A stretch of DNA of 64,000 nt from the NCBI RefSeq assembly GCF_009917485.1, contig NZ_QZDT01000015.1:1-64000 (forward strand). The letters run 5' to 3'. Positions 7,513 to 17,850 of this stretch are shown here, piece after piece. This DNA is from Parablautia muri. Its GTDB lineage: Bacteria > Bacillota > Clostridia > Lachnospirales > Lachnospiraceae. Numbering within the stretch: position 1 is the stretch's first letter; each line of letters opens with the position of its first letter. Position numbers and translations under genes: made by a program. The notes beneath the pieces are model-generated. The model searched no databases and had not been told where the DNA came from. It saw only the letters and a list, made by a program, of their open reading frames with translations.

Positions 7513-8799
7513 ATGGGTGTACAGGTAGAAAAACTGGAAAAAAATATGGCAAAGCTTACAATTGAGGTTTCCGAGCAGGAATTGGAAAAAGCATTGCAGA
7601 ATGCATTTTTAAAGAACAAGAATAAAATAAGTGTTCCTGGTTTCCGCAAAGGAAAAGTACCTCGTCAGATGATAGAGAAAATGTATGGACCGGAAATCTT
7701 TTATGAGGATGCGGCTAATGAGCTGATTCCCGGCGCCTATGAAAATGCGGTGGAAGAATGTGGCGAGGATATTGTTTCCAGGCCCACAATAGATGTAACA
7801 CAAATTGAAAAAGGCAAGCCTTTTATCTTTACGGCGGAGGTTGCAATTAAGCCGGAGGTGAAGCTTGGAAAATATAAGGGCGTCCAGATTGAAAAGGTTG
7901 ACAGTGTAGTCACCGATGAAGAAGTAGACGCAGAGATTAACAAAGAAAGAGAAAACAACGCAAGAAACATTGCGATTACGGACAGACCGGTAAAAGACGG
8001 GGATAAAATTGTTCTGGATTTCGAGGGTTTTGTGGACGGCGCAGCGTTTGAGGGCGGAAAGGGTGAGGATTACCCGCTGACCATTGGTTCAGGTGCTTTT
8101 ATTCCCGGATTTGAGGAGCAGTTAATCGGGGCGGAAATCGGCAAGGAAATGGAAGTAAATGTAACCTTCCCTGAGAATTACCAGGCAGAGGATTTGAAGG
8201 GAAAAGCAGCCGTATTCAAATGTACGGTGAAAGAAATAACAGAAAAAGAGCTTCCGGAACTGGATGATGAGTTTGCAAGTGAGGTTTCAGAATTTGATAC
8301 CCTGGAAGAATATAAAGCAAGTGTCAAGGCTACACTGACAGAGAGGAAAGAAAAGGAAGCTAAGGATGCAAAGGAAGCTGCGGTCATTGAAGCGATTGTA
8401 AATGATTCCGATATGGAGATTCCTGAGGCTATGATCTCCACTCAGCAGGAGCAGATGGTGAATGAGTTCGCCCAGAGAATCCAGATGCAGGGATTGTCTT
8501 TTGACCAGTATCTTCAGTTTACAGGCACATCCTATGATAACATGCTTGCACAGATTAAGCCTCAGGCTGAAAAGAGAATCAAATCCAGACTGGTGTTAGA
8601 GGCTATTGTGAAAGCTGAGAATATCAAGGCTTCAGAGGAAGAATTTGAAGAAGAATTAAAAGTGATGGCCGAAGCTTATCAGATGGAAGTGGAGAAAATT
8701 AAGGAGTCCCTTCCGGAGAAAAATGCAGAACAGATTAAGGAAGATATTGCAGTCAAAAAGGCTGCCGAGTTTGCTGTGGAGAAGGCAAAAGAAAAATAA
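7513..8799 (+). CDS. tig: Trigger factor, ribosome-associated chaperone and prolyl isomerase
   Basis: A 428-residue protein that binds the ribosome tunnel exit and shelters nascent chains. The N-terminal ribosome-binding loop VPGFRKGKVPR is at residues 41-51, the FKBP-type peptidyl-prolyl isomerase domain spans about 150-240 (GDKIVLDFEGFVDG), and the C-terminal arm is helical and highly charged, ending in EKAKEK. Length matches the family. AAGGAGGAT lies 9 nt before ATG 7513. It heads the conserved tig-clpP-clpX-lon-engB order of Firmicutes. Confidence 0.97.
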   Translation: MGVQVEKLEKNMAKLTIEVSEQELEKALQNAFLKNKNKISVPGFRKGKVPRQMIEKMYGPEIFYEDAANELIPGAYENAVEECGEDIVSRPTIDVTQIEKGKPFIFTAEVAIKPEVKLGKYKGVQIEKVDSVVTDEEVDAEINKERENNARNIAITDRPVKDGDKIVLDFEGFVDGAAFEGGKGEDYPLTIGSGAFIPGFEEQLIGAEIGKEMEVNVTFPENYQAEDLKGKAAVFKCTVKEITEKELPELDDEFASEVSEFDTLEEYKASVKATLTERKEKEAKDAKEAAVIEAIVNDSDMEIPEAMISTQQEQMVNEFAQRIQMQGLSFDQYLQFTGTSYDNMLAQIKPQAEKRIKSRLVLEAIVKAENIKASEEEFEEELKVMAEAYQMEVEKIKESLPEKNAEQIKEDIAVKKAAEFAVEKAKEK

Positions 8800-8901
8800 G
8801 TATTATTTTGTCTGGATATAAATTCGGACAGTTGCGAAAAAAATGGAGAAGATTCACTTTATTTACAAGTTTTGTAATGTTTGTTTCAATTTTTCAATCA
8901 A

Positions 8902-8950
8902 CAAATTTGTGCGCATGTCCAAATTTGGGAGTAATTGGTAAGAATGGAGG
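8902..8950 (+). repeat. Leader repeat family A copy before clpP
   Basis: CAAATTTG occurs at 8902-8909 and 8920-8927 around a GC-rich centre, followed by a spacer and AAGAATGGAGGATT with GGAGG at 8946-8950, the ribosome site of clpP. Only one arm of the upstream hairpin remains (about 8889-8899). It matches the units at 7083-7244 on the opposite strand. Confidence 0.65.
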
Positions 8951-8956
8951 ATTAAA

Positions 8957-9550
8957 ATGAGTTTGGTGCCTTATGTCATTGAACAGACAAGCAGGGGGGA
9001 GCGTTCCTACGATATTTATTCAAGACTTTTAAAGGAAAGGATTATCTTTCTGGGGGAAGAAGTCAACGAGGTGACAGCGAGCTTGATAGTGGCGCAGATG
9101 CTTTTTCTGGAAGCAGAGGATCCGGAAAAGGATATTCAGTTTTATATTAACAGCCCTGGTGGAAGCGTGACAGCAGGTATGGCAATTTATGACACCATGC
9201 AGTATATTAAATGCGATGTGGCTACCAACTGTATGGGAATGGCAGCCAGCATGGGCGCATTCCTGTTGGCAGGTGGTGCAAAAGGTAAGAGACTGGCACT
9301 TCCTAATGCTGAAATTATGATTCATCAGCCTCTTGGCGGCGCCCAGGGGCAGGCCACTGAAATTGAAATTGCGGCAAAGCATATTCTGCAAACCAAGGAA
9401 AAGTTAAATAGAATGCTGGCAGAAAATACCGGAAAGGATTATGAGGTAATTGCTGCAGATACGGAAAGAGACAACTGGATGAACGCTGAGGAAGCGAAGG
9501 AATACGGCTTAATTGACAAGGTGCTCTACAAGCGGGCAGATAATAAGTAA
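8957..9550 (+). CDS. clpP: ATP-dependent Clp protease proteolytic subunit
   Basis: A 197-residue serine protease that forms the double-heptamer chamber and degrades substrates fed by ClpX or ClpC. The catalytic triad is Ser98 (GMAASMGAF), His123 (MIHQPLGG) and Asp172 (DTERDNW); [10 protein letters not shown] near residue 62 forms the oxyanion region. Start ATG 8957 follows GGAGG by 6 nt. clpX follows 58 nt later, probably in the same transcript. No CtsR heptad repeat is visible in front of it. Confidence 0.97.
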   Translation: MSLVPYVIEQTSRGERSYDIYSRLLKERIIFLGEEVNEVTASLIVAQMLFLEAEDPEKDIQFYINSPGGSVTAGMAIYDTMQYIKCDVATNCMGMAASMGAFLLAGGAKGKRLALPNAEIMIHQPLGGAQGQATEIEIAAKHILQTKEKLNRMLAENTGKDYEVIAADTERDNWMNAEEAKEYGLIDKVLYKRADNK

Positions 9551-9608
9551 GATCGTACGGTTTAGATAGTTAAATTGTTTTTAAAGATAACTGATAAGAG
9601 GTAGAAGG

Positions 9609-10865
9609 ATGGCAGGAAAAAATTCCGATAACATCAGATGTTCTTTCTGCAATAAGACACAGGATCAGGTCAGGAAATTAATTGCAGGTCCGGCAGGCGT
9701 GTATATCTGTGATGAATGCGTTGAAATCTGCGCTGACATTGTGGAAGAAGAATACGAGGAAGAAATGCAAGAAGAGGAAGAATTTACGATAAACCTCTTA
9801 AAACCTGTGGAAATCAAGGAATTTCTGGATGATTATGTCATCGGGCAGGAGGAAGCAAAGAAAGTATTATCCGTGGCTGTATACAATCACTACAAGAGAG
9901 TGACAGCCCCTCAGGATATGGATGGTGTGGAGCTTCAAAAGAGCAACATCATCATGATAGGGCCTACCGGTTCGGGAAAAACCTATTTAGCCCAGACATT
10001 GGCTAAGATTATCAATGTACCCTTTGCTATAGCGGATGCCACCACTTTAACGGAAGCCGGTTATGTAGGGGAGGATGTGGAAAACATTCTTCTAAAACTG
10101 ATACAGGCAGCCGAGTACGATGTGGAGCGTGCCCAGCTGGGTATCATTTATATTGATGAAATTGATAAGATTACGAAAAAAAGCGAAAATGTATCTATCA
10201 CCAGAGACGTATCCGGAGAAGGCGTGCAGCAGGCGCTGCTTAAAATAATAGAAGGAACAGTGGCCAGCGTGCCGCCCCAGGGCGGAAGAAAGCACCCACA
10301 CCAGGAGCTGATTCAGGTAGATACCTCCAATATATTGTTTATCTGTGGAGGCGCTTTTGATGGATTGGAGAAGATTGTTGAAAACAGATTAAACCGCAAT
10401 TCCATTGGATTTGAGGCGGAGATTGTAGAGAAAGGCAATCAGGAAATCAGCAAAATGCTTGCTGAGGTAACACCTCAGGATTTGGTGAAATTTGGCCTGA
10501 TTCCTGAATTTGTAGGTCGTGTGCCTATTAATGTATCCTTACAGGGACTGGATGAAAAGGCGCTTTACAGAATTTTAACAGAGCCGAAGAGCGCACTGAT
10601 TAAACAATATCAAAAGCTGTTTCGGTTTGATGATGTGAAGCTTACTTTTGAGAAGGATGCGGTACGCCTTATTGCCGGTCAAGCCTTTGAGCGCAAGACA
10701 GGTGCCAGAGGACTGCGTTCTATTATGGAAAAGGTTATGATGGATGTGATGTACCAGATTCCGTCAGATGATACAATTGAAGAGTGCGTTATTACGAAAG
10801 GCGCGGTAGAAGGTACCAGTGAACCCCTGTTAATACATCGTGAAATAATGCGCAAGGTCAGATAG
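9609..10865 (+). CDS. clpX: ATP-dependent Clp protease ATP-binding subunit ClpX
   Basis: A 418-residue AAA+ unfoldase partner of ClpP. The N-terminal zinc-binding domain shows the C4 pattern Cys11-X2-Cys14 and Cys34-X2-Cys37, used for substrate and adaptor recognition. The Walker A motif GPTGSGKT is at residues 118-125, Walker B is IIYIDEIDK, and sensor motifs and the C-terminal small domain ([17 protein letters not shown]) are intact. A run of Glu residues near 45-58 links the two domains. A terminator follows the stop, so lon is probably transcribed separately. Confidence 0.97.
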   Translation: MAGKNSDNIRCSFCNKTQDQVRKLIAGPAGVYICDECVEICADIVEEEYEEEMQEEEEFTINLLKPVEIKEFLDDYVIGQEEAKKVLSVAVYNHYKRVTAPQDMDGVELQKSNIIMIGPTGSGKTYLAQTLAKIINVPFAIADATTLTEAGYVGEDVENILLKLIQAAEYDVERAQLGIIYIDEIDKITKKSENVSITRDVSGEGVQQALLKIIEGTVASVPPQGGRKHPHQELIQVDTSNILFICGGAFDGLEKIVENRLNRNSIGFEAEIVEKGNQEISKMLAEVTPQDLVKFGLIPEFVGRVPINVSLQGLDEKALYRILTEPKSALIKQYQKLFRFDDVKLTFEKDAVRLIAGQAFERKTGARGLRSIMEKVMMDVMYQIPSDDTIEECVITKGAVEGTSEPLLIHREIMRKVR

Positions 10866-10869
10866 AAAG

Positions 10870-10895
10870 TGCCGCCGTCAAGGCGGCATTTTGTT
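10870..10895 (+). terminator. Terminator after clpX
   Basis: Stem TGCCGCC (10870-10876) pairs with GGCGGCA (10882-10888) around a 5-nt loop, followed by TTTTGTT. Confidence 0.8.
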
Positions 10896-11010
10896 ACAAT
10901 ATGACATGCGAAGGGGGACGGCGCTTGTTTGCGATAGGCAGGAAGGCGGAGTCAATTTACGTTTCTTATTACAGAAGATATTGAGATAACCCAACTTAGA
11001 GGATGAATTT

Positions 11011-13404
11011 ATGAGTGAAATGATAACAGAGACAGAGCGGCTTTTAAGAATGCCCATCATCCCTTTACGTGGGATGACTATTTTACCAAATATGGTAATA
11101 CATTTTGATTTAAATAGAGAGAAGTCCGTGCAGGCATTAGAGTATGCCATGATGAAGGGCGGCAAAATATTCCTGGTAACGCAAAAGGACCCGGGTGTGG
11201 ATGCGCCCGAGGAGGAGCATCTCTACCGGGTAGGGACGATTTGTGCGGTGAAGCAGATTACAAGGCTGCCCAACAAAATAGTCCGTGTATTGGTGGAAGG
11301 ACTTAGCCGGGGAACTTTACACGGAATCAACAAGGACAATACAAAGTTTATAGAAGGATATTTAGAACAGGTTTCCGATGTATGGCAGGAAGATGAAGAA
11401 GCCAGGGAAGAAGCCATGTTAAGGCAGCTGCGGGAATATTTCGCCGCGTTTGCGGCACATTACCCCAAGCTGGATAAAAATGCGGTGCAGAGATACGCCC
11501 AGATTCATTCCATTGGAAAACTGATTGATCAGATTGCTACCAATCTTCCCGTGGGCTATGAGAAAAAGCAGGAAATTTTGGAAACTGTTTCTATCAAAGA
11601 CCGCTATGAAATTCTGTGTACCCATCTGTTAAATGAAATAGAGATAGCCAAAGTGAGAGAAGATTTGGCAGGCAGAATGCGGGAGCGGGTGGATAAAAAC
11701 CAAAAGGAATACCTGTTGCGGGAACAGCTCCGTTATATCAGGGAAGAACTTGGGGAAGAAGGCTCTTTTTCAGATGCGGACCAGTTTGAGGAGGCGCTTA
11801 AGGCACTAAAAGCCTCCAAGGAAGTAAAAGAAAAGATTAAGAAGGAAATTACCCGTTTCAGGAATGTGATGGGGAGCAGTTCTGAAAGCGCCGTGGAGCG
11901 GGCATATATTGAGACGCTTTTAGAACTTCCATGGGATCAGGTTTCGGAAGATAACGAGAGTATGAAGCGGGCCAAGGATATTCTGGAAAAGGAGCACTAC
12001 GGCCTTTCCCAGGTAAAAGAAAGGATTCTGGAATTTTTGGCGGTGCGCTGCCTGACGAGAAAAGGGGAAAGCCCGATTATCTGTCTGGTGGGACCGCCGG
12101 GAACCGGCAAAACTTCTATTGCCAGAAGTGTTGCCAGGGCGCTTAACAAAAAGTATGTACGGATTTGCTTAGGCGGCGTCAGAGATGAGGCGGAAATAAG
12201 AGGACACAGAAAAACCTATGTAGGGGCTATGCCCGGACGGATTGCAGCGGGGCTAAAGCAGGCCGGGGTAAAGAATCCTCTTATGCTTTTAGACGAAATT
12301 GATAAGGTAAGTAATGACTATAAGGGAGATACCTTTTCAGCGCTTTTGGAGGTTCTTGACGGGGAACAGAACGTAAGGTTCCGAGATCACTATGTAGAGA
12401 TTCCGCTGGATCTGTCAGAGGTGCTTTTCATCGCAACGGCGAATACCACAACAACCATTCCAAGACCTCTCCTTGACAGAATGGAAGTCATTGAAGTGAA
12501 CAGCTATACGGAAAATGAAAAATTCCATATAGCGAAGGAGCATTTGCTGGGAAAGCAGATGGAAAAAAATGGAATTACAAAACAGATGATGTTGATTCAG
12601 GACGGGGCGCTTAAGAATATCATCACCTATTACACAAAGGAAGCGGGCGTCAGGGAGCTGGAGAGAAAGATTGGGGATATTTGCCGAAAGAGTGCAAAAG
12701 AAATTTTGGAGGCCCGTGAAGCAGATGGGGAGCAGGAAGATAGAAAGAATCTAAAGGTTAAGGTAACAGCTGCTAATCTGGATAAATATTTGGGCAAGAG
12801 GAAATATACTCTGGATAAGGCAAACAAGGAGCCCCAGGTGGGAATTGTGCGGGGCCTTGCATGGACAAGTGTGGGCGGCGATACTTTACAGATAGAGGTA
12901 AACAGGATGCCAGGTAAGGGTGAGATTGAGCTTACCGGTCAAATGGGAGATGTGATGAAGGAATCCGCCATCATTGGAATGAGTTATGTGCGTTCTATTG
13001 GGGAGGAGCATCATATTTCGCCTGAAATGTTCAAGGAAAATGATTTCCATATACATATCCCGGAAGGGGCCGTACCTAAGGATGGGCCTTCTGCCGGTGT
13101 CACCATGGCAACCGCATTGTTTTCGGCAATCACAGGCAAGCTGGTGCGCAGCGATATTGCCATGACTGGAGAGGTAACCCTGCGGGGCAGGGTGCTCCCC
13201 ATAGGCGGCCTTAAGGAGAAAATCCTTGCGGCAAAGATGGCAGGTCTTAAAGAGGTGCTTGTTCCGGCGGAAAACAGGAAGGATATAGAAGAAATTTCAC
13301 AGGAAATTAAAGACGGACTTACGATTACTTATGTGAAGGATATGAAGGAAGTTTTAAAGCATGCGCTGCTAAAAGGCGAGTCGGTTAAAGAAACAAAGAA
13401 ATAA
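11011..13404 (+). CDS. lon: ATP-dependent Lon protease
   Basis: A 797-residue LonA-type protease that destroys damaged and regulatory proteins. It has the N-terminal substrate domain ([16 protein letters not shown]), a coiled-coil middle, the AAA+ module (Walker [11 protein letters not shown], Walker [10 protein letters not shown]) and the protease domain with the catalytic Ser in PKDGPSAGV and Lys in [11 protein letters not shown]. No membrane segment is present, unlike LonB. AGAGGA lies before ATG 11011. engB follows about 100 nt later, as in other Firmicutes. Confidence 0.97.
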   Translation: MSEMITETERLLRMPIIPLRGMTILPNMVIHFDLNREKSVQALEYAMMKGGKIFLVTQKDPGVDAPEEEHLYRVGTICAVKQITRLPNKIVRVLVEGLSRGTLHGINKDNTKFIEGYLEQVSDVWQEDEEAREEAMLRQLREYFAAFAAHYPKLDKNAVQRYAQIHSIGKLIDQIATNLPVGYEKKQEILETVSIKDRYEILCTHLLNEIEIAKVREDLAGRMRERVDKNQKEYLLREQLRYIREELGEEGSFSDADQFEEALKALKASKEVKEKIKKEITRFRNVMGSSSESAVERAYIETLLELPWDQVSEDNESMKRAKDILEKEHYGLSQVKERILEFLAVRCLTRKGESPIICLVGPPGTGKTSIARSVARALNKKYVRICLGGVRDEAEIRGHRKTYVGAMPGRIAAGLKQAGVKNPLMLLDEIDKVSNDYKGDTFSALLEVLDGEQNVRFRDHYVEIPLDLSEVLFIATANTTTTIPRPLLDRMEVIEVNSYTENEKFHIAKEHLLGKQMEKNGITKQMMLIQDGALKNIITYYTKEAGVRELERKIGDICRKSAKEILEAREADGEQEDRKNLKVKVTAANLDKYLGKRKYTLDKANKEPQVGIVRGLAWTSVGGDTLQIEVNRMPGKGEIELTGQMGDVMKESAIIGMSYVRSIGEEHHISPEMFKENDFHIHIPEGAVPKDGPSAGVTMATALFSAITGKLVRSDIAMTGEVTLRGRVLPIGGLKEKILAAKMAGLKEVLVPAENRKDIEEISQEIKDGLTITYVKDMKEVLKHALLKGESVKETKK

Positions 13405-13499
13405 AAGGCGGGATATGTGTGAAACAGAAATAAACTTGTGTTTACAATCATGCTTTGCATGCATACTATTTGGGGGTAGTGGAAACATGGAGGGTTCCT

Positions 13500-14123
13500 A
13501 TGGTAATAAAGGATGTAAGTCTTGAAACGGTTTGCGGCATCACAAGCGCCATTCCGGACAATGCGCATATGGAATTTGCCTTTGCCGGCAAAAGCAATGT
13601 GGGAAAATCTTCTTTGATCAATGGTCTTATGAACCGGAAAGCGCTGGCCAGAACCAGTGCGCAGCCAGGAAAAACACAGACCATTAACTTTTATAATATC
13701 AATGACCAGTTGTATTTTGTGGATTTGCCAGGCTACGGTTATGCGAAGGCTAACGAGGAAGAAAAGGCAAAGTGGGGCAGAATGATTGAAAATTATCTGC
13801 ACCGATCGAAGCAGCTTCGGGTGGTATTTCTTTTGGTGGACATACGCCATGAGCCTTCAGGTAATGACAGGCTCATGTACGACTGGATTTTAAAACAGGG
13901 ATTTGAACCGGTCATCATAGCGACTAAGCTGGACAAAATTAAAAGAAGCCAGGTACCGAATCATGTTAAGATGATTAGGGAAGGCCTTAAGGTGGTAAAA
14001 AATACGGTCATAATTCCTTACTCGGCTATGACAAAGCAGGGGCGAGAAGAAATTTATACACTTTTGGATTCCTATCTGGAAAACCGGAATATGGAAGAAG
14101 AAAATTCAGATAAACAAATTTAG
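13500..14123 (+). CDS. engB: Ribosome biogenesis GTP-binding protein EngB (YsxC/YihA)
   Basis: A 207-residue GTPase needed for late large-subunit assembly. G1 GKSNVGKSS lies at residues 30-38, G3 is DLPGYGYAKA, G4 is TKLDK and G5 is IPYSAMTK. Start ATG 13500 is chosen because GGAGGG precedes it by 6 nt and homologs begin near here; the upstream in-frame extension from 13455 runs through a small CATGC/GCATG hairpin and is unlikely. A short charged tail follows the GTPase domain. Confidence 0.95.
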   Translation: MVIKDVSLETVCGITSAIPDNAHMEFAFAGKSNVGKSSLINGLMNRKALARTSAQPGKTQTINFYNINDQLYFVDLPGYGYAKANEEEKAKWGRMIENYLHRSKQLRVVFLLVDIRHEPSGNDRLMYDWILKQGFEPVIIATKLDKIKRSQVPNHVKMIREGLKVVKNTVIIPYSAMTKQGREEIYTLLDSYLENRNMEEENSDKQI

Positions 14124-14166
14124 CCGCATTTAAGTCTGATGGCGGCGTGGAGGCATTGAGGAATAA

Positions 14167-15393
14167 GTGAAGGGGAAACATAGAACTTATTTAAAGGTAT
14201 TTGTAAATCTGGGAATTATGCTGGTTATATTGCTTCTGTGCATGTTTGTGCTTCCCAAAGTAGTGATTTACTTTATGCCCTTTGTCCTGGGCTGGGTGAT
14301 TGCATGGATTGCAAGCCCTCCGGTCCGGTTCTTTGAAAAGAAATTAAAAATAAAAAGAATGGCGGGCTCCGCCTTCGTGATTATTACCGTAATAGCACTG
14401 GTGATACTTGCAGGCTATTTTCTGGGAGTGAGACTGACGGAGCAGATAGTTAACTTCATCGGCGAACTGCCTAAGATGTGGGAAGGGGCCCAGGAGGATT
14501 TGACGGAGATAGAGCAAAAGCTGGATTTGATGAGCAAATATCTTCCCAGGGATATCCAGCTGACTTTGAAAAATCTTACGGAAAATGTGACAGAATATCT
14601 GGGCAGCTTTTTTGGAGATCTGAGTATGCCTACAATTGAGGCCGTCAGCCGTTTTGCTATGAATCTGCCGTCTATTTTGATAGGAATTATTATGTGTCTT
14701 TTGTCCGCCTACTTTTTTGTGGCTGACAGAGAGTATTTGCCGAATCTTCTCTCAAAGGCTATGCCGGAATCCATTATCGAACACTATGGAATGATAAAAA
14801 GAGGACTAAAGCATGCGGTTGGAGGCTATTTCAAAGCGCAGATCAAAATTGAATTGTGGATGTATGTTCTTCTCTGTATAGGCTTTAGTGTGCTGAAAAT
14901 CCGGTATGCGTTTATCATTGCGATTGGCGTGGCTTTTTTGGACTTCCTTCCTTTTTTTGGAACCGGAACAGTCTTACTTCCCTGGGCGGTTATTAAGTTT
15001 TTAAGCGGTGATTATCCACTGGTGATGGGGCTTTTGATTATCTGGGGCGTGGGACAGCTTGCAAGACAGCTGATTCAGCCTAAAATCGTGGGGGAGTCCG
15101 TAGGGCTTTCACCGATTCCAACCCTCTTTTTGCTGTATATCGGTTATAAAACAGGAGGAGTGGTGGGAATGATTCTGGCTGTTCCCATTGGAATCATTAT
15201 CCTGAATATGTACCAGGAAGGCGTGTTTGAGACTACATTGGACAGCTTGAAAATTCTGTATGCAAGTGTAAGCAATTTCAGACATTTAAATGAAGATGAT
15301 ATGGAAGCGGTGCGTATTTACAGGGAAAAAGAGCGCATTGATAAAAAGCAAAAAGAAGAAGACCGAAGCAGTCAGGAAAAGCGTGAAAAATAA
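14167..15393 (+). CDS. AI-2E/YtvI family membrane protein
   Basis: A 408-residue membrane protein with about seven to eight helices and the conserved late block FLPFFGTG and GPTLFLLYIG-like SPIPTLFLLYIG of the AI-2 exporter/YtvI family. In Bacillus and Clostridia the YtvI branch is sporulation-associated. A large outside or inside loop (about residues 90-160) is rich in Glu and Lys, and the C-terminus is a charged tail (KEEDRSSQEKREK). The start is GTG 14167 with GAGGA 6 nt upstream. The precise transported molecule is unknown for this branch; sporulation role is inferred from family only. Confidence 0.75.
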   Translation: MKGKHRTYLKVFVNLGIMLVILLLCMFVLPKVVIYFMPFVLGWVIAWIASPPVRFFEKKLKIKRMAGSAFVIITVIALVILAGYFLGVRLTEQIVNFIGELPKMWEGAQEDLTEIEQKLDLMSKYLPRDIQLTLKNLTENVTEYLGSFFGDLSMPTIEAVSRFAMNLPSILIGIIMCLLSAYFFVADREYLPNLLSKAMPESIIEHYGMIKRGLKHAVGGYFKAQIKIELWMYVLLCIGFSVLKIRYAFIIAIGVAFLDFLPFFGTGTVLLPWAVIKFLSGDYPLVMGLLIIWGVGQLARQLIQPKIVGESVGLSPIPTLFLLYIGYKTGGVVGMILAVPIGIIILNMYQEGVFETTLDSLKILYASVSNFRHLNEDDMEAVRIYREKERIDKKQKEEDRSSQEKREK

Positions 15394-15466
15394 AATTTTG
15401 CACTCTGAAAGGAGAAAAATCATTTTTCATGGCGCTTTGGGCGAAGCGAAGGGAATGGATATAAAT

Positions 15467-16450
15467 ATGAAAGTTACCGTATACAATTGCAGGGCCTTTG
15501 ATGAAAAGGAACTGTTTGAAAAATATGGAAAAGAGATGGGGGTGGAGCTGGTACTTTGCCCGGATGCCCCGGATATGGAAAACGCCGCTTTGGCGAAGGG
15601 CAGCGCTTGCATTGATATCATTACTTCACCAATGCCAGGGGAGCTTCTTGAAGCTTTCGCCAAGGTGGGGGTGAAGTATGTTACAACGAGAACCATAGGC
15701 TACGACCACATTGATGTAAAGGCGGCAAAAGAGCTGGGAATGACGGTGGCAAACGCGCCCTATGGCCCATATGGCGTGGCGGACTATGCGGTGATGCTGA
15801 TTCTGATGACCATTCGTAAAATGAAGCGGATCATAGAGCGCACAAATATTCAGGATTTTTCTCTGAAAGGAATTCAGGGTAGGGAGCTGAAAGATTTAAC
15901 CGTAGGAGTCATCGGCACAGGCAGAATTGGCCGAAGAGTTCTTGAAAACCTGTCCGGCTTTGGGTGTAACCGGATAGCATATGATTTGTATGAAAATGAT
16001 GAAGTGAAAGGGGCCGGAGTGCCTTATGTAACCTTAGATGAGATGTGGCGCAGGGCGGATGTAATTACCCTGCACGCGCCGTTGACCAACGACAATTACC
16101 ACATGATCAACGAGCAGGCAATTGCCAAAATGAAGGATGGGGTGATGCTGGTCAATACGGCGAGAGGGGGACTGATTGACTCACAGGCCCTGATTGCCGG
16201 TATTGAGAGCGGAAAAATAGGCGGCGCAGGCCTGGATGTGGTGGAAAATGAGTTTGGATTGTATTATTATGACCACAAATCAGATATACTTAATAACAGA
16301 GAGCTTGCAGTCCTTCGTGGATTTCCCAATGTGACGGTGAGCCATCACATGGCTTTTTACACGGATGATTATGTTGTGACGGTAGTGAGAGATTCTCTGC
16401 TTGGCTGTAAATACTTTATGGAGGGCAGGGAAAATCCCTGGGAGGTCTAA
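15467..16450 (+). CDS. D-isomer-specific 2-hydroxyacid dehydrogenase
   Basis: A 327-residue NAD-dependent dehydrogenase similar to D-lactate dehydrogenase and VanH. The Rossmann motif VGVIGTGRIGRRV sits near residue 145, catalytic Arg lies in VNTARGGLID, and the Glu and His in VVENE and SHHMAFYTDD. VanH-like enzymes reduce pyruvate to D-lactate or related 2-oxoacids. The start is uncertain between ATG 15455 and ATG 15467; the second gives the family start MKVTVYN. A longer reading frame back to 15290 overlaps the previous gene and is not believed. Nothing nearby suggests vancomycin resistance, so fermentative D-lactate formation is the simplest role. Confidence 0.85.
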   Translation: MKVTVYNCRAFDEKELFEKYGKEMGVELVLCPDAPDMENAALAKGSACIDIITSPMPGELLEAFAKVGVKYVTTRTIGYDHIDVKAAKELGMTVANAPYGPYGVADYAVMLILMTIRKMKRIIERTNIQDFSLKGIQGRELKDLTVGVIGTGRIGRRVLENLSGFGCNRIAYDLYENDEVKGAGVPYVTLDEMWRRADVITLHAPLTNDNYHMINEQAIAKMKDGVMLVNTARGGLIDSQALIAGIESGKIGGAGLDVVENEFGLYYYDHKSDILNNRELAVLRGFPNVTVSHHMAFYTDDYVVTVVRDSLLGCKYFMEGRENPWEV

Positions 16451-16451
16451 G

Positions 16452-17219
16452 GTGCATAATTTTAAAATTGTTTTGCAGTATGAAGGCACCAGATACAGGG
16501 GATGGCAGAGACAGGTCAGCACGGAAAATACTATTCAGGGAAAGCTTGAGGCCCTTCTTTCCAAAATGACCGGACAGAAAATTGAAATCACAGGCTCCGG
16601 CAGAACGGATGCAGGGGTGCATGCCTTAGGGCAGGTGGCGAATTTCCATGCGGATACGGAAATGAGCGCCCGGGAGATTTTGGACTACATGAATTTTTAC
16701 CTGCCGGAGGACATTTCGGTGATTTCCGTAAAGGAAGTGTCCGAGCGGTTCCACAGCCGGTTGAATGTAAAGGGAAAAGCTTATTGTTATCGCGTTGTAA
16801 ACAGCCAGGTGCCCCATTTATTTGACAGAAAATATGCATATTTCATGAAAGAGGAGTTGGATGTTGCCGCGATGCAAAAGGCGGCGGAATTTTTGGCGGG
16901 GACCCACGATTTTAAAGCTTTCACCTCAAGCAAAAAAGGAAAAAAATCTACGGTACGGACCATCGATAGAATTGAAATTAAAAAGACTGTAAGCGCTTCT
17001 ATGAGAATGCAGAATGTACAGGATGAGGTCCGCTTTGTTTACAGCGGCAACGGATTTTTGTACCACATGGTGAGAATCATGACCGGCACGCTCTTAGAGG
17101 TGGGGACACATAAGAGAAGACCTGAAGAAGTAGCGGAAATTTTGGACTCCGGCCTTAGGGAAAACGCCGGAGAGCTTGTTCCTGCAAAAGGACTTATTTT
17201 GATGGAGGTTCGTTATTAG
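16452..17219 (+). CDS. truA: tRNA pseudouridine(38-40) synthase
   Basis: A 255-residue enzyme that isomerises uridines 38, 39 and 40 in tRNA anticodon arms. The catalytic Asp is in GSGRTDAGVHALGQ near residue 50; WQRQ, FHSR and the late block NGFLYHMVRIMTGTLLEVG are family hallmarks. The start is GTG 16452 with GGAGG 6 nt upstream that lies inside the last codons of the dehydrogenase gene, so the two genes are almost contiguous (1 nt apart). An earlier in-frame start within that gene is less likely. Confidence 0.95.
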   Translation: MHNFKIVLQYEGTRYRGWQRQVSTENTIQGKLEALLSKMTGQKIEITGSGRTDAGVHALGQVANFHADTEMSAREILDYMNFYLPEDISVISVKEVSERFHSRLNVKGKAYCYRVVNSQVPHLFDRKYAYFMKEELDVAAMQKAAEFLAGTHDFKAFTSSKKGKKSTVRTIDRIEIKKTVSASMRMQNVQDEVRFVYSGNGFLYHMVRIMTGTLLEVGTHKRRPEEVAEILDSGLRENAGELVPAKGLILMEVRY

Positions 17220-17722
17220 TGGACAATAAACTGTTTAGCAGGAAACATGTCAGGCTCATTTTCTTTTTTTATCTGCTTATCGTAATAAAGGTCATAATTT
17301 TTAAATATCCCCTTTGGCAGCTTAGGGAAATTGCTGCAGGCTGGGAAAAGGACGTGATTTTGGAAGGGCTGGATACGGCCAATTTTACGTTGTTTAAGAC
17401 CATACGTATGTATATAGATTATTCCGACCGGCTCAACAGCTTTGAAAACCTGGTGGGAAATATTGTGGTGTTTATTCCTTTTGGATTTTTGCTGCCCTAT
17501 GTGATTGACTGGGGCAGTAATTTCCTTGTGATGCTTATGCATGCGTTTATCTTTGTGGTAGGAATAGAGGTTTTTCAGCTTTTCAGCGCCTTTGGCGCCT
17601 TTGATGTGGATGATATTCTGCTAAACTGCTTCGGGGCGGTGATAGGGTATCTGGCTTATTTGGGACTTGAGCGCTATAGAAAGCGTGCCGGCAGGAACAG
17701 GACGAAGAAAAAGAAAGGATAA
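17219..17722 (+). CDS. VanZ family membrane protein
   Basis: A 167-residue protein with four hydrophobic helices and the VanZ-type block NLVGNIVVFIPFGFLLP, then FQLFSAFGAFDVDDILLNCFGAVIGY. VanZ proteins confer low teicoplanin resistance in some hosts, but many clostridial homologs have no known role. The GTG start shares one base with the truA stop codon, and GGAGG lies inside the truA 3' end, so translation is probably coupled. The C-terminus is strongly basic (RYRKRAGRNRTKKKKG). Confidence 0.85.
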   Translation: MDNKLFSRKHVRLIFFFYLLIVIKVIIFKYPLWQLREIAAGWEKDVILEGLDTANFTLFKTIRMYIDYSDRLNSFENLVGNIVVFIPFGFLLPYVIDWGSNFLVMLMHAFIFVVGIEVFQLFSAFGAFDVDDILLNCFGAVIGYLAYLGLERYRKRAGRNRTKKKKG

Positions 17723-17850
17723 GAAAGGATAAGACAACTGGTATCCTGCCCTTTGCAGACGGCGGATTACCAATGCCGGATCCGGCAGCGGTCCGGCCTA
17801 AGACCGGGGATACCAGGTATGAATTTATGCGGGAGAAAAGGAGGACTGAC

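Noticed and set aside
15290-15466. Longer N-terminus of the D-2-hydroxyacid dehydrogenase
   Set aside because: It would overlap the YtvI gene by 100 nt and adds basic residues unlike the family; no ribosome site.
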